The notes under the pieces: model-generated
Seen by the model: the letters and a program-made list of their open reading frames with translations, nothing else
The model's database searches: none
What the model was told of the DNA's origin: nothing
Source of the DNA: Cupriavidus pauculus
Lineage (GTDB): Bacteria > Pseudomonadota > Gammaproteobacteria > Burkholderiales > Burkholderiaceae
NCBI RefSeq assembly: GCF_008801835.1
Contig: NZ_VZOW01000003.1
Coordinates: 62,001-126,000 of the forward strand
Length of the DNA: 64,000 nucleotides
Reading direction: 5' to 3'
Made by a program: the position numbers and the translations under genes
Shown here: piece by piece, positions 25,546 to 34,995 of the stretch
Layout of the letters: every line of letters starts with the position of its first letter
How positions within the stretch are numbered: position 1 is the first letter of the stretch

Positions 25546-25610
25546 TCGCGGACCGCCCACGCCCGCGTGCCTCCGGTGGCGGGGCGTCCGGGGCGGGGCG
25601 GCTGGCCGGA

Positions 25611-26549
25611 TCAGGCGGCCTTGCGTACGTCGGCTGGCGCCGATGCCGATTCGGCCTTGCGCTCGCCGCCCAGGGCTTCCGTCAGGTCGCTCAGCAGGCC
25701 AGCCAGTTCGCCGGCCATCAGCGCAAAGTAGGCGTCGAAGCGCTCGTCCTCGTCGTGAAGCGTGGCGTCCGCCTGCTCCTTGATCACGTCGAGCGGGTTC
25801 ACGCGCTTGACCGCCAGGGCGTCGGTGAGCACGAACGAAACGCGGTCGTTCCAAGTCATCGCCAGGCGCGTGCAGCGCTTGCCGGCGGCAATGTGGCGGC
25901 GCAGGTCTTCGGGATCGAGCGGGTGGCGCACATAGCGCACCGTCGCCTTGCTTTCGCTGCTGGACTGCAGTTCGATTTCCTGGTCGACCGTAAAGCCGGC
26001 CGGCGCGGTATCGGTGGCAAGCCACTCGGTCATCGCCGCCACGGGCGACAGGTTGACTTGCAGGCCTACGACCGGCAGCGGATCGATGGCCTTGAACAGC
26101 ATGCCGCGCACTTCGTCGGCCTTTGCCGTGCCTGCCGCGTCGATGGCAAGCCAGCCATTGGTCGGGTCGATCCAGACCCGCGTGTCGCGGCGAATGCTGA
26201 AGGCGCGCGGCAGCAGTTCCTCGGTGATCTGCTCCTTGAGTTCCTTCAACTGCTTGCGGCCCGGCTTGAATCCCTGCTGCTCTTCCAGCTCGGCGGCGCG
26301 GGCCTTGGTGACCTGGTTGACCACTGTGGCGGGCAGCAGCTTCTTCTCGGTGCGCAGCACCAGCAGAATCTGGCGATTGACGCAATGCACCAGACGATCG
26401 TTGTCACGCGGCGATGCCCAGCCCTGCGTTTGCATTTCGAGGCTGGTGCCGGGATAGAACGCGTGCTTGGCCAGGCAGGCCTCGACGTCGTCGGCGCTTA
26501 ACGTCCACGGGGCGGAGAAACGATGAATCTGGAGATTCTTGAACCACAT
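25611..26549 (-). CDS. rdgC: Recombination-associated protein RdgC
   Basis: A 312-residue protein with the RdgC N-terminus ([12 protein letters not shown]) and the conserved segment [21 protein letters not shown]. RdgC forms a ring-shaped dimer around duplex DNA and restrains RecA; in Neisseria it affects pilin variation. The length is slightly above E. coli RdgC (303). It appears monocistronic, and the 171 bp beyond its start contain the terminator of the gene at 26721. Confidence 0.95.
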   Translation of the reverse strand: MWFKNLQIHRFSAPWTLSADDVEACLAKHAFYPGTSLEMQTQGWASPRDNDRLVHCVNRQILLVLRTEKKLLPATVVNQVTKARAAELEEQQGFKPGRKQLKELKEQITEELLPRAFSIRRDTRVWIDPTNGWLAIDAAGTAKADEVRGMLFKAIDPLPVVGLQVNLSPVAAMTEWLATDTAPAGFTVDQEIELQSSSESKATVRYVRHPLDPEDLRRHIAAGKRCTRLAMTWNDRVSFVLTDALAVKRVNPLDVIKEQADATLHDEDERFDAYFALMAGELAGLLSDLTEALGGERKAESASAPADVRKAA

Positions 26550-26630
26550 GAGAATTCGGCCTCGCGTACGGATTGGAAAATTGTGAGAGGGACGAATTCT
26601 AACGGGTCAACGTGCGCGGCTACCGCGACG

Positions 26631-26677
26631 AAAAAAAATGCCCATGGTGCGGGAACAGGAAATTCCGCGCCATGGGC
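26631..26677 (-). terminator. Terminator of the SYLF gene (minus strand)
   Basis: A long stem (TGCCCATGG...CCATGGGCA outer arms, 26639-26677) is followed on the minus strand by eight T residues (A-run at 26631-26638). It lies 44 bp after the stop of the SYLF gene and upstream of rdgC. Confidence 0.88.
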
Positions 26678-26720
26678 ACTGCATGATATGCGCCGCGGAT
26701 GCCGCCGCGGCGCAGGGTCG

Positions 26721-27320
26721 TCAGATATCGAGCTTCGAGATCTTGGTGCCTTCCAGGCTCAGGCCCGCCATCAGCCCGGCGTTGGTCATCGCAAAGCCGA
26801 TGATCGGTTGCTGCGCCGTGTTGGTGTCGATCTGCCCGTTTGCGCCGATGGTCGCCAGTGCTACCGTCGCGTCGGCACCCACTTGCCAGCCGCTGCTGCG
26901 CACGAACTTGTCGTAGGCTTCCTGCGTCATGAACATCAGGATGAAGGCCTTGGACTGAGCGCCGATCTGCCAGCCCACCGACCCGGAGATCGCGCGGTAA
27001 TAGCCGCGATCCGCGCCGCCGGAGCGCAATACGCCGTCGCCGTATTCGCCACCGACGATAAAGCCGGCGGAGAGCAGTTTCGGGAAGATCAGGATGCCCT
27101 TGGCCTTGGCACCCAGGTCTCGCGCGCCCTTGGCAGTGGCATACAGTCGGTTCAGCGTGTCGGTGGCGCCGGTGTCGATTTCGCGGCGCTTGGATGCGGC
27201 ATCGCCGGAGTCTTTCGGCCCGGTCACGCTACAGCCGGCGAGCGACATGGCGCCCAGGGAAAGGCCCGTCAGGCCGACAAGACCAGCACTACCAGCGGAC
27301 AGGAAGGTTCGTCGTTTCAT
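26721..27320 (-). CDS. SYLF/YSC84 domain lipoprotein
   Basis: A 199-residue protein with a signal sequence and lipobox LAGC at about 27-30, then a SYLF (YSC84-like) domain (LGAKAKGILIFPKLLSAGFI, GGEYGDGVL, GSVGWQIGAQSKAFILMFM, WQVGADATVALATIG). SYLF proteins bind lipids; bacterial lipoprotein members are associated with the outer membrane, but their role is unsettled. A start at 27320 with a GGAGGAAAC ribosome binding site fits the signal peptide; the frame is open further upstream to 27431. Confidence 0.85.
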   Translation of the reverse strand: MKRRTFLSAGSAGLVGLTGLSLGAMSLAGCSVTGPKDSGDAASKRREIDTGATDTLNRLYATAKGARDLGAKAKGILIFPKLLSAGFIVGGEYGDGVLRSGGADRGYYRAISGSVGWQIGAQSKAFILMFMTQEAYDKFVRSSGWQVGADATVALATIGANGQIDTNTAQQPIIGFAMTNAGLMAGLSLEGTKISKLDI

Positions 27321-27505
27321 TGTTTCCTCCAGGAGGGTGTCATGTGTTGCAACCGCCTCTACAGCATAGGCGCGCAGAGCACATCCGCCAATGCGAAGTT
27401 GTCTGACACGGACCGGGCGAGTCTCTGACATGGCATCGTCATACTTTCTTGCAAATCCGCCTTACCATTGCCGGAACCCGCTTAAAACGTCTGTGTCTGT
27501 GCAGC

Positions 27506-28021
27506 ATGCAAAAAATATCCGCGCCCCCCACCATTTCCGCCGGCCACGCCGATTTCCGAAACGCCCTGAGCAATATTGCTGCGCCGCAGCGCCAATCCCA
27601 ACGCCGCACCGGCCTGGGTGTCGCCGCGCTATCGCTGGCCACGCTGATGCTGGCCGCCTGCTCAAGCGCGCCGAGCGTGGAGACTCCCGAAGCCAAGCAG
27701 GAAGTGGCGCAAATGAACGCCGGCTGGCAAGCCGAGCGCGCGAAGTACATGGACTGCGTGCAACAAAAGGCAGACGACGGCGCCCGGGGCAAGGGTACGC
27801 CCAAGGAAGTGGCAGCCGGCGCCATCGATGCGTGCAAGGACCAGCTCAAGGTCATGCACGACGCCTTCCATTCCTATCTGTCAGCGCAGATGAGCACGGC
27901 CCATGGCCAGACCAGTGCGCGGCAGGCGGCCGACCGCGTTACCACCGATACCAGGGAAAAAGCGCGCACTTACCTCACGCGCTACGTCGAAGTCGAACGA
28001 TACAAGGCCGGCCAGCGTTGA
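27506..28021 (+). CDS. Hypothetical lipoprotein
   Basis: A 171-residue protein with a hydrophobic segment ending in the lipobox LAAC (cysteine around residue 52). The hydrophilic remainder carries a helix-rich, Lys/Asp-rich sequence (MDCVQQKADDGARGKG, YVEVERYKAGQ). The signal peptide has a long polar N-region from the 27506 start; a GTG or later start nearer the hydrophobic core is possible. I do not recognise a family with known function. It reads toward the convergent aldo/keto reductase gene. Confidence 0.6.
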   Translation: MQKISAPPTISAGHADFRNALSNIAAPQRQSQRRTGLGVAALSLATLMLAACSSAPSVETPEAKQEVAQMNAGWQAERAKYMDCVQQKADDGARGKGTPKEVAAGAIDACKDQLKVMHDAFHSYLSAQMSTAHGQTSARQAADRVTTDTREKARTYLTRYVEVERYKAGQR

Positions 28022-28108
28022 GTGTCGCCGCGCGCCGGCGCCAAGCCCGCCGCGTCGCGCGCCTGGGTCGCAAGCCAGGAGATGCCGCTGCGTTCAGAGT
28101 GCCGCTGC

Positions 28109-28942
28109 TCAGAGCATTGCCAGCGGTTGGGCGTGCCGGGGCGGCGGAAAGATCTTGTCCAGTTCGGCCATTTGTTCGGGCGTCAGGTCGATCGTCAGCG
28201 CGTCAAAATTCTCGCGCAGGCGCTCGCGGTGGCTGGTCTTCGGGATCGCGATGACGTCATCGAAAGAGAGGAGCCAGGCCAGTGCGGCCTGAGCCGTCGT
28301 CATGTCGTGCGCGGTGGCAAAGCGCTGCAGGCCGTTGTTGCGCAGGAGCCGCGCCTGTTCGATCGGCGAATAGGCCATGATCGGGACGTTGCGTTCACGC
28401 AACCATGGCAGCAGATCGAACTCGATGCCGCGGCGGCCGAGGTTGTATAGCAACTGGTTCACGGCCACGCCGTCGCCGCCGGGCGCGTCCCAGAATTCCT
28501 CCATGTCGGCCCGATCGAGATTGCTGACGCCGAAATGACGGATCTTGCCCGCCTGTTGCAGCGCGAGAAACGCCTCGATGGTCTCCTCGAACGGCACGTC
28601 GCCGCGCCAGTGCAGCAGGTACATGTCCAGATGATCGGTGCCGAGCCTGCGCAGACTGCGCTCGCATGCGGCAACGGCGCCCTTGCGGCTGGCGTTGTGC
28701 GGATACACCTTGCTGACCAGAAATGCGTCGTCGCGGCGTCCGGCGATGGCCTCACCGATAAGCGATTCGGACAACCCTTCGCCGTACATTTCGGCGGTAT
28801 CGATCAACCGCAAGCCCATCTCCAGACCCAATTGCAGCGTGGCCAATTCTTCGGCGCGCGTGCCAGCGCGGTCCCCGATGTTCCAGGTGCCCATGCCCAG
28901 CGCGGGAACTTGCTCGCCGCCGGGCAGCGTGACGTACTTCAT
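28109..28942 (-). CDS. Aldo/keto reductase
   Basis: The 277-residue TIM-barrel oxidoreductase carries the AKR tetrad: Asp and Tyr in LIDTAEMYGEG, Lys in FLVSKVYP and His in MYLLHWRG. It uses NADPH to reduce aldehydes or ketones and resembles the 2,5-diketo-gluconate reductase/YeaE-like group. The substrate is not evident. The start at 28942 has a GGAGA site and gives the conserved N-terminus with GTWNIGD; the open frame extends further upstream. It stands alone between a convergent lipoprotein gene and the tautomerase gene. Confidence 0.9.
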   Translation of the reverse strand: MKYVTLPGGEQVPALGMGTWNIGDRAGTRAEELATLQLGLEMGLRLIDTAEMYGEGLSESLIGEAIAGRRDDAFLVSKVYPHNASRKGAVAACERSLRRLGTDHLDMYLLHWRGDVPFEETIEAFLALQQAGKIRHFGVSNLDRADMEEFWDAPGGDGVAVNQLLYNLGRRGIEFDLLPWLRERNVPIMAYSPIEQARLLRNNGLQRFATAHDMTTAQAALAWLLSFDDVIAIPKTSHRERLRENFDALTIDLTPEQMAELDKIFPPPRHAQPLAML

Positions 28943-29052
28943 GCGATGTCTCCGGAAGGAATTGCAGCCCTTCACACTAGTGAACATCGCGAAGCAGTAC
29001 AAGCCCGCTACCCGCACGACCCTTTTAACCGCGCTGAACAATGGGACGCGGA

Positions 29053-29451
29053 TTAGCGATGCTGGTGGCGGAATTCCTGCGATTTGCCGCCATAACCATA
29101 GGCCGCCGCACGCGCATCGATCACGTGGATGTAAGACACTTCGTTGACATCGCCGATCACTTCCGACAATGCCTCAAACGCCTGCTGAAGAAACGCGGCT
29201 TTTTCTGCCTTGGTGTTCGTCTCGTCGGTGACGCTGATATCCAGTTGAAACGCGTTGCGCCCCGTGCGGTGCTCGGACAGCGGCTTCCCGCCGATAAACC
29301 ATTGCTCGCGCGGAATGAACGTAATCGTGGTGGCGATCACCGGCGCGTCCTTGCCCAGCACACGCTGGGTCAGATCGCCCACCGCGGCGACGGCGCGATG
29401 CATCAGTTCGGTATCGGGATGGCCGGAAATTTGCAGGGTGACGTGGGGCAT
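29053..29451 (-). CDS. Tautomerase-like (4-oxalocrotonate tautomerase superfamily) protein
   Basis: A 132-residue protein starting MPHVTLQISGHPD, whose second-residue proline is the expected catalytic base of the tautomerase superfamily. The body (TTITFIPREQWFIGG, VSYIHVIDARAAAYG) has the beta-alpha-beta layout of a fused or long tautomerase. The start at 29451 with an AAGGAG site is chosen so Pro2 becomes N-terminal after methionine removal; the open frame runs much further upstream but overlaps the LysR gene. The substrate is unknown. The neighbouring divergent LysR gene probably regulates it. Confidence 0.8.
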   Translation of the reverse strand: MPHVTLQISGHPDTELMHRAVAAVGDLTQRVLGKDAPVIATTITFIPREQWFIGGKPLSEHRTGRNAFQLDISVTDETNTKAEKAAFLQQAFEALSEVIGDVNEVSYIHVIDARAAAYGYGGKSQEFRHQHR

Positions 29452-29523
29452 GACAGGCTCCTTGATCTGTTTCGATTTGCAGCGTCTTGGTGCTGCAGTG
29501 ATGTCATGGTAGGCCGCGTCTTG

Positions 29524-29551
29524 ATATCGGAAAAGCGGGAATATACGATAT
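29524..29551. promoter_or_regulatory. Candidate LysR operator between divergent genes
   Basis: ATATCG (29524-29529) and CGATAT (29546-29551) form an inverted repeat 16 bp apart, between the tautomerase-like gene and its divergent LysR gene. This is the usual place for a LysR-type recognition site. Confidence 0.4.
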
Positions 29552-29581
29552 GATCCATCGGTGAATCCGATGGAAGAAACG

Positions 29582-30469
29582 ATGCGCACATTCGAAACCG
29601 ACCAGCTCAAAACGTTCGTGGCGGTGGCGGACAGCGGAAGCCTGTCGGCCGCGGCGCCGCGCTTGTTCCTGTCCCAGTCGTCAGTCAGCGAACAACTCCG
29701 CAAGCTGGAAGAGCGTGCCGGCGTGCCGTTGCTCACGCGTGGGAAGAAGGGCGCAGCGCTGACGCCTGCCGGGGCGCGGTTGCTCGACTATGCGCGGCGC
29801 ATCCTGTCGTTGAACGCGCTGGCCATGGCCGAACTGCGCGGGCAATCGCTCGATGGCGAACTGCGTCTCGCGGTGACCGACTATTTCCGTCCCGGCGAAA
29901 TTGCTGGCATGCTGCGACGCCTGCGCGACAGATATCCATATTTGAAACTCCATGTGACGGTCATGAAGAGCGCCGCCATCGAAGCGGCTGCGGACATGGA
30001 TGCATTCGACATCGGGTTGAGCATGCGGCTGATCGGTATGCGCGGTGGCGACAAGGCGACGACCGCGCGCCGCGGTGTCGTGCTGCGGCGGGAAGCGCTG
30101 GCGTGGGTGGCCGCGCCGGAGCTGGCCGATGCGCCGCAAGATGTCATGCCGCTGGTGCTGTTGCCGGACACCTGTTCGATGCATCAGTTTGTGGTGCAAC
30201 TGCTGATGCGCCGCAAACGCGAATTCGAGATCGCGCATTCGGCGTCGGGCGTGGCGGGTTTGCATCTGGCGCTGGCCGCCGGGCTTGGCGTGTCGTGCCT
30301 GAATGCGTCGGCAATCGGCCCGGGCGTGACACCGCTCGATGCTGCAGCCGTCGCGCGCTGGAAGTTGCCTGCGTTGCCGTCGGCCGAGTTCTATCTATTA
30401 GGCGCGCGAGCTGGCGAGAGCGATTTCATCGGCCAGGCCCGCCAGGCGCTGGCGGAGCAATTTGGCTGA
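29582..30469 (+). CDS. LysR family transcriptional regulator
   Basis: A 295-residue protein with an N-terminal winged helix-turn-helix (TFVAVADSGSLSAAAPRLFLSQSSVSEQL) and a C-terminal substrate-binding domain. It is transcribed divergently from the tautomerase-like gene and probably controls it and itself; the effector is unknown. Starts at 29561, 29570 and 29582 share the frame; 29582 has a GGAAGAA site at suitable spacing and the usual distance to the HTH. Confidence 0.88.
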   Translation: MRTFETDQLKTFVAVADSGSLSAAAPRLFLSQSSVSEQLRKLEERAGVPLLTRGKKGAALTPAGARLLDYARRILSLNALAMAELRGQSLDGELRLAVTDYFRPGEIAGMLRRLRDRYPYLKLHVTVMKSAAIEAAADMDAFDIGLSMRLIGMRGGDKATTARRGVVLRREALAWVAAPELADAPQDVMPLVLLPDTCSMHQFVVQLLMRRKREFEIAHSASGVAGLHLALAAGLGVSCLNASAIGPGVTPLDAAAVARWKLPALPSAEFYLLGARAGESDFIGQARQALAEQFG

Positions 30470-30522
30470 GGCTGCGCCGGCCAACCTGCCGTCGACCGGC
30501 GATGGCGCCTGCGGAGCTCGGC

Positions 30523-31209
30523 TCAGGTCTCGCTCCACTGGCGCAGCAGGTTGTGATAGCAGCCAATCAGACTGCGGCGGGCGCGCTCGTCGGCGTTGGT
30601 CTGGTTCAGCGTCTGGATGGCGTTGTCCATGTCGAACAGCAGCGCGCGCTGGCCGTCATCGCGAATCAGGCTCTGGATCCAGAAAAAACTGGCCAGGCGC
30701 GTGCCGCGCGTGATCGGCGTCACCTGATGCAGACTGGTGGCGGGATAAACGATCATGTCGCCGGCGGCCAGCTTCACCGCGTGCACGCCGTAGGTGTCTT
30801 CCACCTGCAATTCGCCGCCGTCGTAACTGGCCGGGTCTGACAGGAACAACGTTGCCGAGACATCGGTGCGCAGCTTGCGGCCATTGTGCGGATGAATGCG
30901 TACGCCTCCATCGACATGCGCGCCGAACGTCATGCCGGCGCCATAGCGGTTGAACATCGGCGGATAGACGATGTTCGGCAGCGTTGCACTAATAAATAGT
31001 GGATGCCGTTCCAGCGCGGCAAGGATCAGGTGCTGGCATTGCGCCGCAACCTCGGACCGCTCGTCGATCTGCTGATTGAACTTGACCGGCGCGCCGGAGT
31101 AGCCAGCCGAAACGCGGCCGTCCACCCAGGCATCGCCAGCGTGCTCGAGCTGTTGCACCACGGTCGCCAGTTGCGCGGCGTCGAGAACTTTCGGAATACG
31201 AACCAGCAT
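30523..31209 (-). CDS. PKHD-type Fe(II)/2-oxoglutarate hydroxylase (PiuC-like)
   Basis: A 228-residue dioxygenase with iron ligands His98 and Asp100 (FGAHVDGG) and His161 (LHQVTPITRGTR), and Arg168 for 2-oxoglutarate. It matches the PiuC/YbiX family, which accompanies iron-regulated TonB receptors such as Fiu and PiuA. The role is thought to be in siderophore-linked iron acquisition, but the substrate is not known. It follows the receptor gene by 62 bp on the same strand and so shares its Fur-controlled promoter. The frame is open far upstream within the receptor gene, which is a shadow. Confidence 0.9.
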   Translation of the reverse strand: MLVRIPKVLDAAQLATVVQQLEHAGDAWVDGRVSAGYSGAPVKFNQQIDERSEVAAQCQHLILAALERHPLFISATLPNIVYPPMFNRYGAGMTFGAHVDGGVRIHPHNGRKLRTDVSATLFLSDPASYDGGELQVEDTYGVHAVKLAAGDMIVYPATSLHQVTPITRGTRLASFFWIQSLIRDDGQRALLFDMDNAIQTLNQTNADERARRSLIGCYHNLLRQWSET

Positions 31210-31271
31210 GCGGGAATCCGGTTGGGACCGCCGGCGAACGCGACCTGCGCGAGCAGCGCGGCGCCGGGGCC

Positions 31272-33545
31272 TTACATGCGATAAGCGAACGACAGCATGG
31301 CGGTGCGGCCCGTACCGGGCACCGAACGGCCGCCGTCCGACTGAATCAGCGCATCGTAATACTTCTTGTCGAAGATGTTGAACAGATTCAGGCGCACATC
31401 GTACTTTGGCTGATGGTAGGCAATCATGCCGTCCCAGCGCACAAATCCTCCCACCTGCACCGTATTGGTATTGTTGGCATAGCGTTGCGACATATAGAAC
31501 GCGCCGCCGCCAATTTCCCAGTCCGGCATGACGCGGTAGCTGGTCCAGGCCGTGGCGGTGTGCTTCGGCGTATTGGTCGGCACCTTGTCTTGCGTGTTGG
31601 CCGCGATGCCGTTCTTGATCACGGCGTCGAGATACGTGTAGCCGGCAAATACCTGCCACTTTGGCGTGATGCGGCCGGTCACGCCGGCGCGGAAGCCATC
31701 GACCTGGATCTTGCCGGTCAGCGCGTAGGTGGTGGCGTCGATCTGGCTGCGCGCATTGTCCTTGGTGATGCGGAAGACCGCCGATGTCAGCGACAGGTTG
31801 CCATCCATCACATCCCACTTGCCGCCAGCCTCGTACGACTTGTTCTTTTCGGGATCCAGCGATTGCTGTCCCACCGTGCCCACCAGCTGTTCGAGCGACG
31901 GATTGAAAGATGTGCCGTACGAGATGTAGTAAGACTGCTGCTCGGACGGCTGCCAGATGCCACCCAGCCGCACGCTCGTGAAGTTGACCGACTGATTGGC
32001 GTTGGCCAGCGCGGTGTTGCCGGCGGTATTGCCCGCGTTGATCGAGTTGCTGATGCTGGCGATGTACTTGTCGTAACGCAGCCCCGCCACTGCTTTCCAC
32101 TGTTTCGTAAATTCGATCGAGTCGTTGGCGTACACCGCCACCGTATTGGCCGATCCGCCCTGGAGATTTCCAGTGCTGGTAGCCACGCTGCCCGGCGAGT
32201 CGCGATAGACCGGATCCACCACTGGCGTGCAGGCGACGTAGCCGGCTGTGGTGCCCGTCGGATTCAGCGGCGTGGTGCCGCAACTGCCGTTGCGGTAGTA
32301 GTTCTGGTTGTTGTAGCCGTCATGGCCAAACTCCAGGCCCGTCAACAGCGTGTGCTTGATCGGACCGGTGTCGAATTTCGCGGTCAACTCGGTCTGGTTG
32401 AAGATCGAATAGTCGCGAATGTTGCGATCGTGACTCTGCTGGCGCACATAGAGCTGCGACAGCGGCAGATTGGTGGTGGTCAATGCTGTGAATGCGCCCG
32501 CCGCATTGATCGTGCCCACGGCGTTCGGAGCCGTCTCGCGCGCATCGGTTTCCACATAGTTGAACGCGGTGACGTTTCGCAGGCGCAGGTTGGGCGAGAA
32601 CTTGTGATCGACCCCGGCCGACAGCGACGCAATGTTCTGGCGTGTACGGTCATTGTTGAACCCATAGTAGGTGTTGCGATCGACATTGACCGGGTGCCCG
32701 TTGATCGCTGGCAGGCCATAGTCGGGCATGTCTTCGTTGTGCTGGAGCAACGCCGACAACGTGATTTCGGTGGAGGTGCCGATGCCATAGCGCCACGACG
32801 GCGCGATGCCGAAATCCTGCACCGTCATTTCGTCGCGCGTGCTCGGCTTGCCGTCCTGCGCCATGGCCGAGACGCGGAATGCAGAGGTATCGCCAGTCGG
32901 CGTGTTGACATCCGCGGTGGCGCGCACCAGACCGTTGGTCGTAACCGAACCTGTCACCTCCGTGGCGGCCTTCAACTGCGGCTTCTTGCTGACCTGATTG
33001 ATCACGCCGCCCGTGGAGCCCCGGCCGAACAGCATCGACGAGGGGCCCATCAGCACTTCCACCTGATCGAGCGCAAAGGTGTCGCGATAGTACTGGCCGC
33101 GATCGCGAAAGCCATCGAGATAGATGTCGGTGCGCGCCGAAAAGCCGTTCAGGTTGATGTTGTTACCGATCTGGCCGCCTTCCGCGCCGCCGATGGTGAT
33201 GCCCGGCACGTTGCGCAGCGCATCGGCCAGCGAACTGACACCTTGCGATTCCATCAGCGCGCGATTGACGATCGTGACCGATTGCGGCACGTCGCGCAGG
33301 TCGGCAGGCAATTTCGACAACTGGCTGCCCGACGGGTTGAAATCGTCGCGCGACGCCGCGCCCTGGACGGTGATCTCGCGCAGCGTCACCGGCGCGGTTT
33401 CGCCTTTCGGCGTGGCTGCCTGGGCCGCCGCTACGGGCGTCTGTGATGCGGGCGCGGGCGCCGCTTGGGCGAATGCCGAGGGCGCTGCAAACAACGCGAC
33501 GAGCGCAGCGGCAACAGGGGTCAGTCCGGGGGTGCGACGATTCAT
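31272..33545 (-). CDS. TonB-dependent siderophore receptor (Fiu/PiuA-like)
   Basis: A 757-residue outer-membrane receptor with a signal peptide (LVALFAAPSAFAQA), a plug domain (about 85-200: VPQSVTIVNRALMES, LRNVPGITIGGAEGG, LFGRGSTGGVINQVSK) and a 22-strand barrel. The C-terminus ends AMLSFAYRM, with Met rather than the usual aromatic last residue. Pairing with a PiuC-type hydroxylase points to the catecholate siderophore receptor group. The ATG at 33545 gives a proper signal peptide; the frame is open to 33650. A Fur-like box lies about 90 bp upstream. Confidence 0.93.
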   Translation of the reverse strand: MNRRTPGLTPVAAALVALFAAPSAFAQAAPAPASQTPVAAAQAATPKGETAPVTLREITVQGAASRDDFNPSGSQLSKLPADLRDVPQSVTIVNRALMESQGVSSLADALRNVPGITIGGAEGGQIGNNINLNGFSARTDIYLDGFRDRGQYYRDTFALDQVEVLMGPSSMLFGRGSTGGVINQVSKKPQLKAATEVTGSVTTNGLVRATADVNTPTGDTSAFRVSAMAQDGKPSTRDEMTVQDFGIAPSWRYGIGTSTEITLSALLQHNEDMPDYGLPAINGHPVNVDRNTYYGFNNDRTRQNIASLSAGVDHKFSPNLRLRNVTAFNYVETDARETAPNAVGTINAAGAFTALTTTNLPLSQLYVRQQSHDRNIRDYSIFNQTELTAKFDTGPIKHTLLTGLEFGHDGYNNQNYYRNGSCGTTPLNPTGTTAGYVACTPVVDPVYRDSPGSVATSTGNLQGGSANTVAVYANDSIEFTKQWKAVAGLRYDKYIASISNSINAGNTAGNTALANANQSVNFTSVRLGGIWQPSEQQSYYISYGTSFNPSLEQLVGTVGQQSLDPEKNKSYEAGGKWDVMDGNLSLTSAVFRITKDNARSQIDATTYALTGKIQVDGFRAGVTGRITPKWQVFAGYTYLDAVIKNGIAANTQDKVPTNTPKHTATAWTSYRVMPDWEIGGGAFYMSQRYANNTNTVQVGGFVRWDGMIAYHQPKYDVRLNLFNIFDKKYYDALIQSDGGRSVPGTGRTAMLSFAYRM

Positions 33546-33630
33546 TCTCGAGTCCAGTTCGCCCCGTGTGGCCGGGCCCTTACCGGCTCGATATCCGGGG
33601 CATATGTGCGGGCGATTCGGGAATATAAAT

Positions 33631-33649
33631 ACGAACGATTCTCGTTGCA
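33631..33649 (-). promoter_or_regulatory. Fur-box-like operator of the siderophore receptor operon
   Basis: On the minus strand AACGAGAATCGTT (33634-33646) is a palindrome around GAA and matches 10 of 13 positions of the core Fur consensus AATGATAATCATT. It lies 86-100 bp before the receptor ATG, next to AT-rich sequence suited to a promoter. Confidence 0.7.
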
Positions 33650-33787
33650 ATTGCGTTGTTTGGCGTTCACAGACAACAGATCTGGATATCGAATGACTTA
33701 TTCAAAATACATACGAGGGCCGAATTCTGCGCGATCTGATATTTCTTATGGCTTATTCGACGCATTAAGCGGTTTGCGCAAAAGAAA

Positions 33788-33808
33788 CGGCCCGCATGTC
33801 GCGGGCCG
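33788..33808 (-). terminator. Terminator of the Bug gene at 33861 (minus strand)
   Basis: A perfect 8-bp GC stem (CGGCCCGC paired with GCGGGCCG) with a 5-base loop, followed on the minus strand by TTTCTTTT. It lies 52 bp after the stop. Confidence 0.85.
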
Positions 33809-33860
33809 TCGGGCAATACATTCGGATAACAGACTTTATTTTTATTTGCTCACCGATCGG

Positions 33861-34832
33861 TTACTCGGCGGTCATGTGGGCATTCTTGGCAATACGTCCG
33901 AGCCGTTCGCGTTCGCTCTTGATGAACGCAACGAAGCTGTCGACGGAACCACCCGCCGGCTCGATGCCGTTCTGGATCAGGCGCTCACGAATTTCCGCAT
34001 TCTGCATGCCCGCAGTCAGCTCGGCATTCATGCGCTTGATGATCGCGGGGTCGGTGCCCTTCGGCGCGAAAATGCCGGCCCAATGGCCGATGCGCACTTC
34101 CGGCAAACCTTGCTCGGCGGTGGTTGGGATATTCGGCGCCGCGGGCATGTGCTTGTCCCACGTCGCGCCCAGCGCCTTGAGCTTGCCTGCCTTGATTTGC
34201 GGCAGCACGACGATCGACGCTTCCGACGTGGCAGCCACCTGGCCGCCGATCACCGCGGTGATGCTCTCCGAACCGCTCTTGTACGGCACCACGGTCAGGT
34301 CCGCACCTTTCTCCTTGAGCATCTCTTCAACGAAGTGGGGCGTGCTGCCGCTGCCTGCGGTGGCAAACGGCACGCCGCCTTGCTTCTTCGAATATTCGAT
34401 CAGTTCCTTGACGTTGTTCACCGGCAGCGAAGGCGATGCCACGATCACCGAAGGGCTGACCGCGATCAGCCCCACCGGCACCAGGTCGTCGGGCTGGTAC
34501 GGCATCTTGATGCGAATCAGGCCGTTGGTCACGGTGCCCACGGCGCCCACCAGAAACGTGTACCCATCGGGCTTGCTCTTGGCCACGTAATCCGCACCGA
34601 CGATGCCGCCCGCGCCCGGACGATTTTCGATGACCACAGGCTGGCCGATGCGCTTGCTGACGGCGTCGGCGCCAGCACGCGCCACTAGATCGTTGGCGCC
34701 GCCCGCGGTGAACGGCACGACGAACTTGATGACATGGTTTGGCCACGCATCGGCCGCGTGGGCCGTGGTGACAAACAGCGGGGCGGCGGCCAGTGCGAGG
34801 GCCAGCTTGCGGCGGCGAACGGATGTGCGCAT
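33861..34832 (-). CDS. Bug family (TctC-like) solute-binding protein
   Basis: A 323-residue periplasmic binding protein with signal peptide (LALALAAAPLFVTTAHA) and the family segments HVIKFVVPFTAGGANDL, VVIENRPGAGGIVG and GYTFLVGAVG. It is the second orphan Bug protein of the window: no TctA/TctB genes are adjacent. It differs clearly in sequence from the one at 23410 and is not a recent copy. Such proteins can work with a distant transporter or act as ligand sensors. Confidence 0.9.
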   Translation of the reverse strand: MRTSVRRRKLALALAAAPLFVTTAHAADAWPNHVIKFVVPFTAGGANDLVARAGADAVSKRIGQPVVIENRPGAGGIVGADYVAKSKPDGYTFLVGAVGTVTNGLIRIKMPYQPDDLVPVGLIAVSPSVIVASPSLPVNNVKELIEYSKKQGGVPFATAGSGSTPHFVEEMLKEKGADLTVVPYKSGSESITAVIGGQVAATSEASIVVLPQIKAGKLKALGATWDKHMPAAPNIPTTAEQGLPEVRIGHWAGIFAPKGTDPAIIKRMNAELTAGMQNAEIRERLIQNGIEPAGGSVDSFVAFIKSERERLGRIAKNAHMTAE

Positions 34833-34995
34833 GAGTCAGTCTCCGGTAGTTGTTGTGAGGCTCGGGATGCCGATCTTACCGAAGGAACCTGTCAGTTGCC
34901 TTAAGCGCCGCCGAGCTGGTGGCACGCCGCCGATGGCTGTCGCCGCTTCGCTTGCAAGACGCGTGGTGGCAAGCGCTCGGCAACATCTTCGTGGG

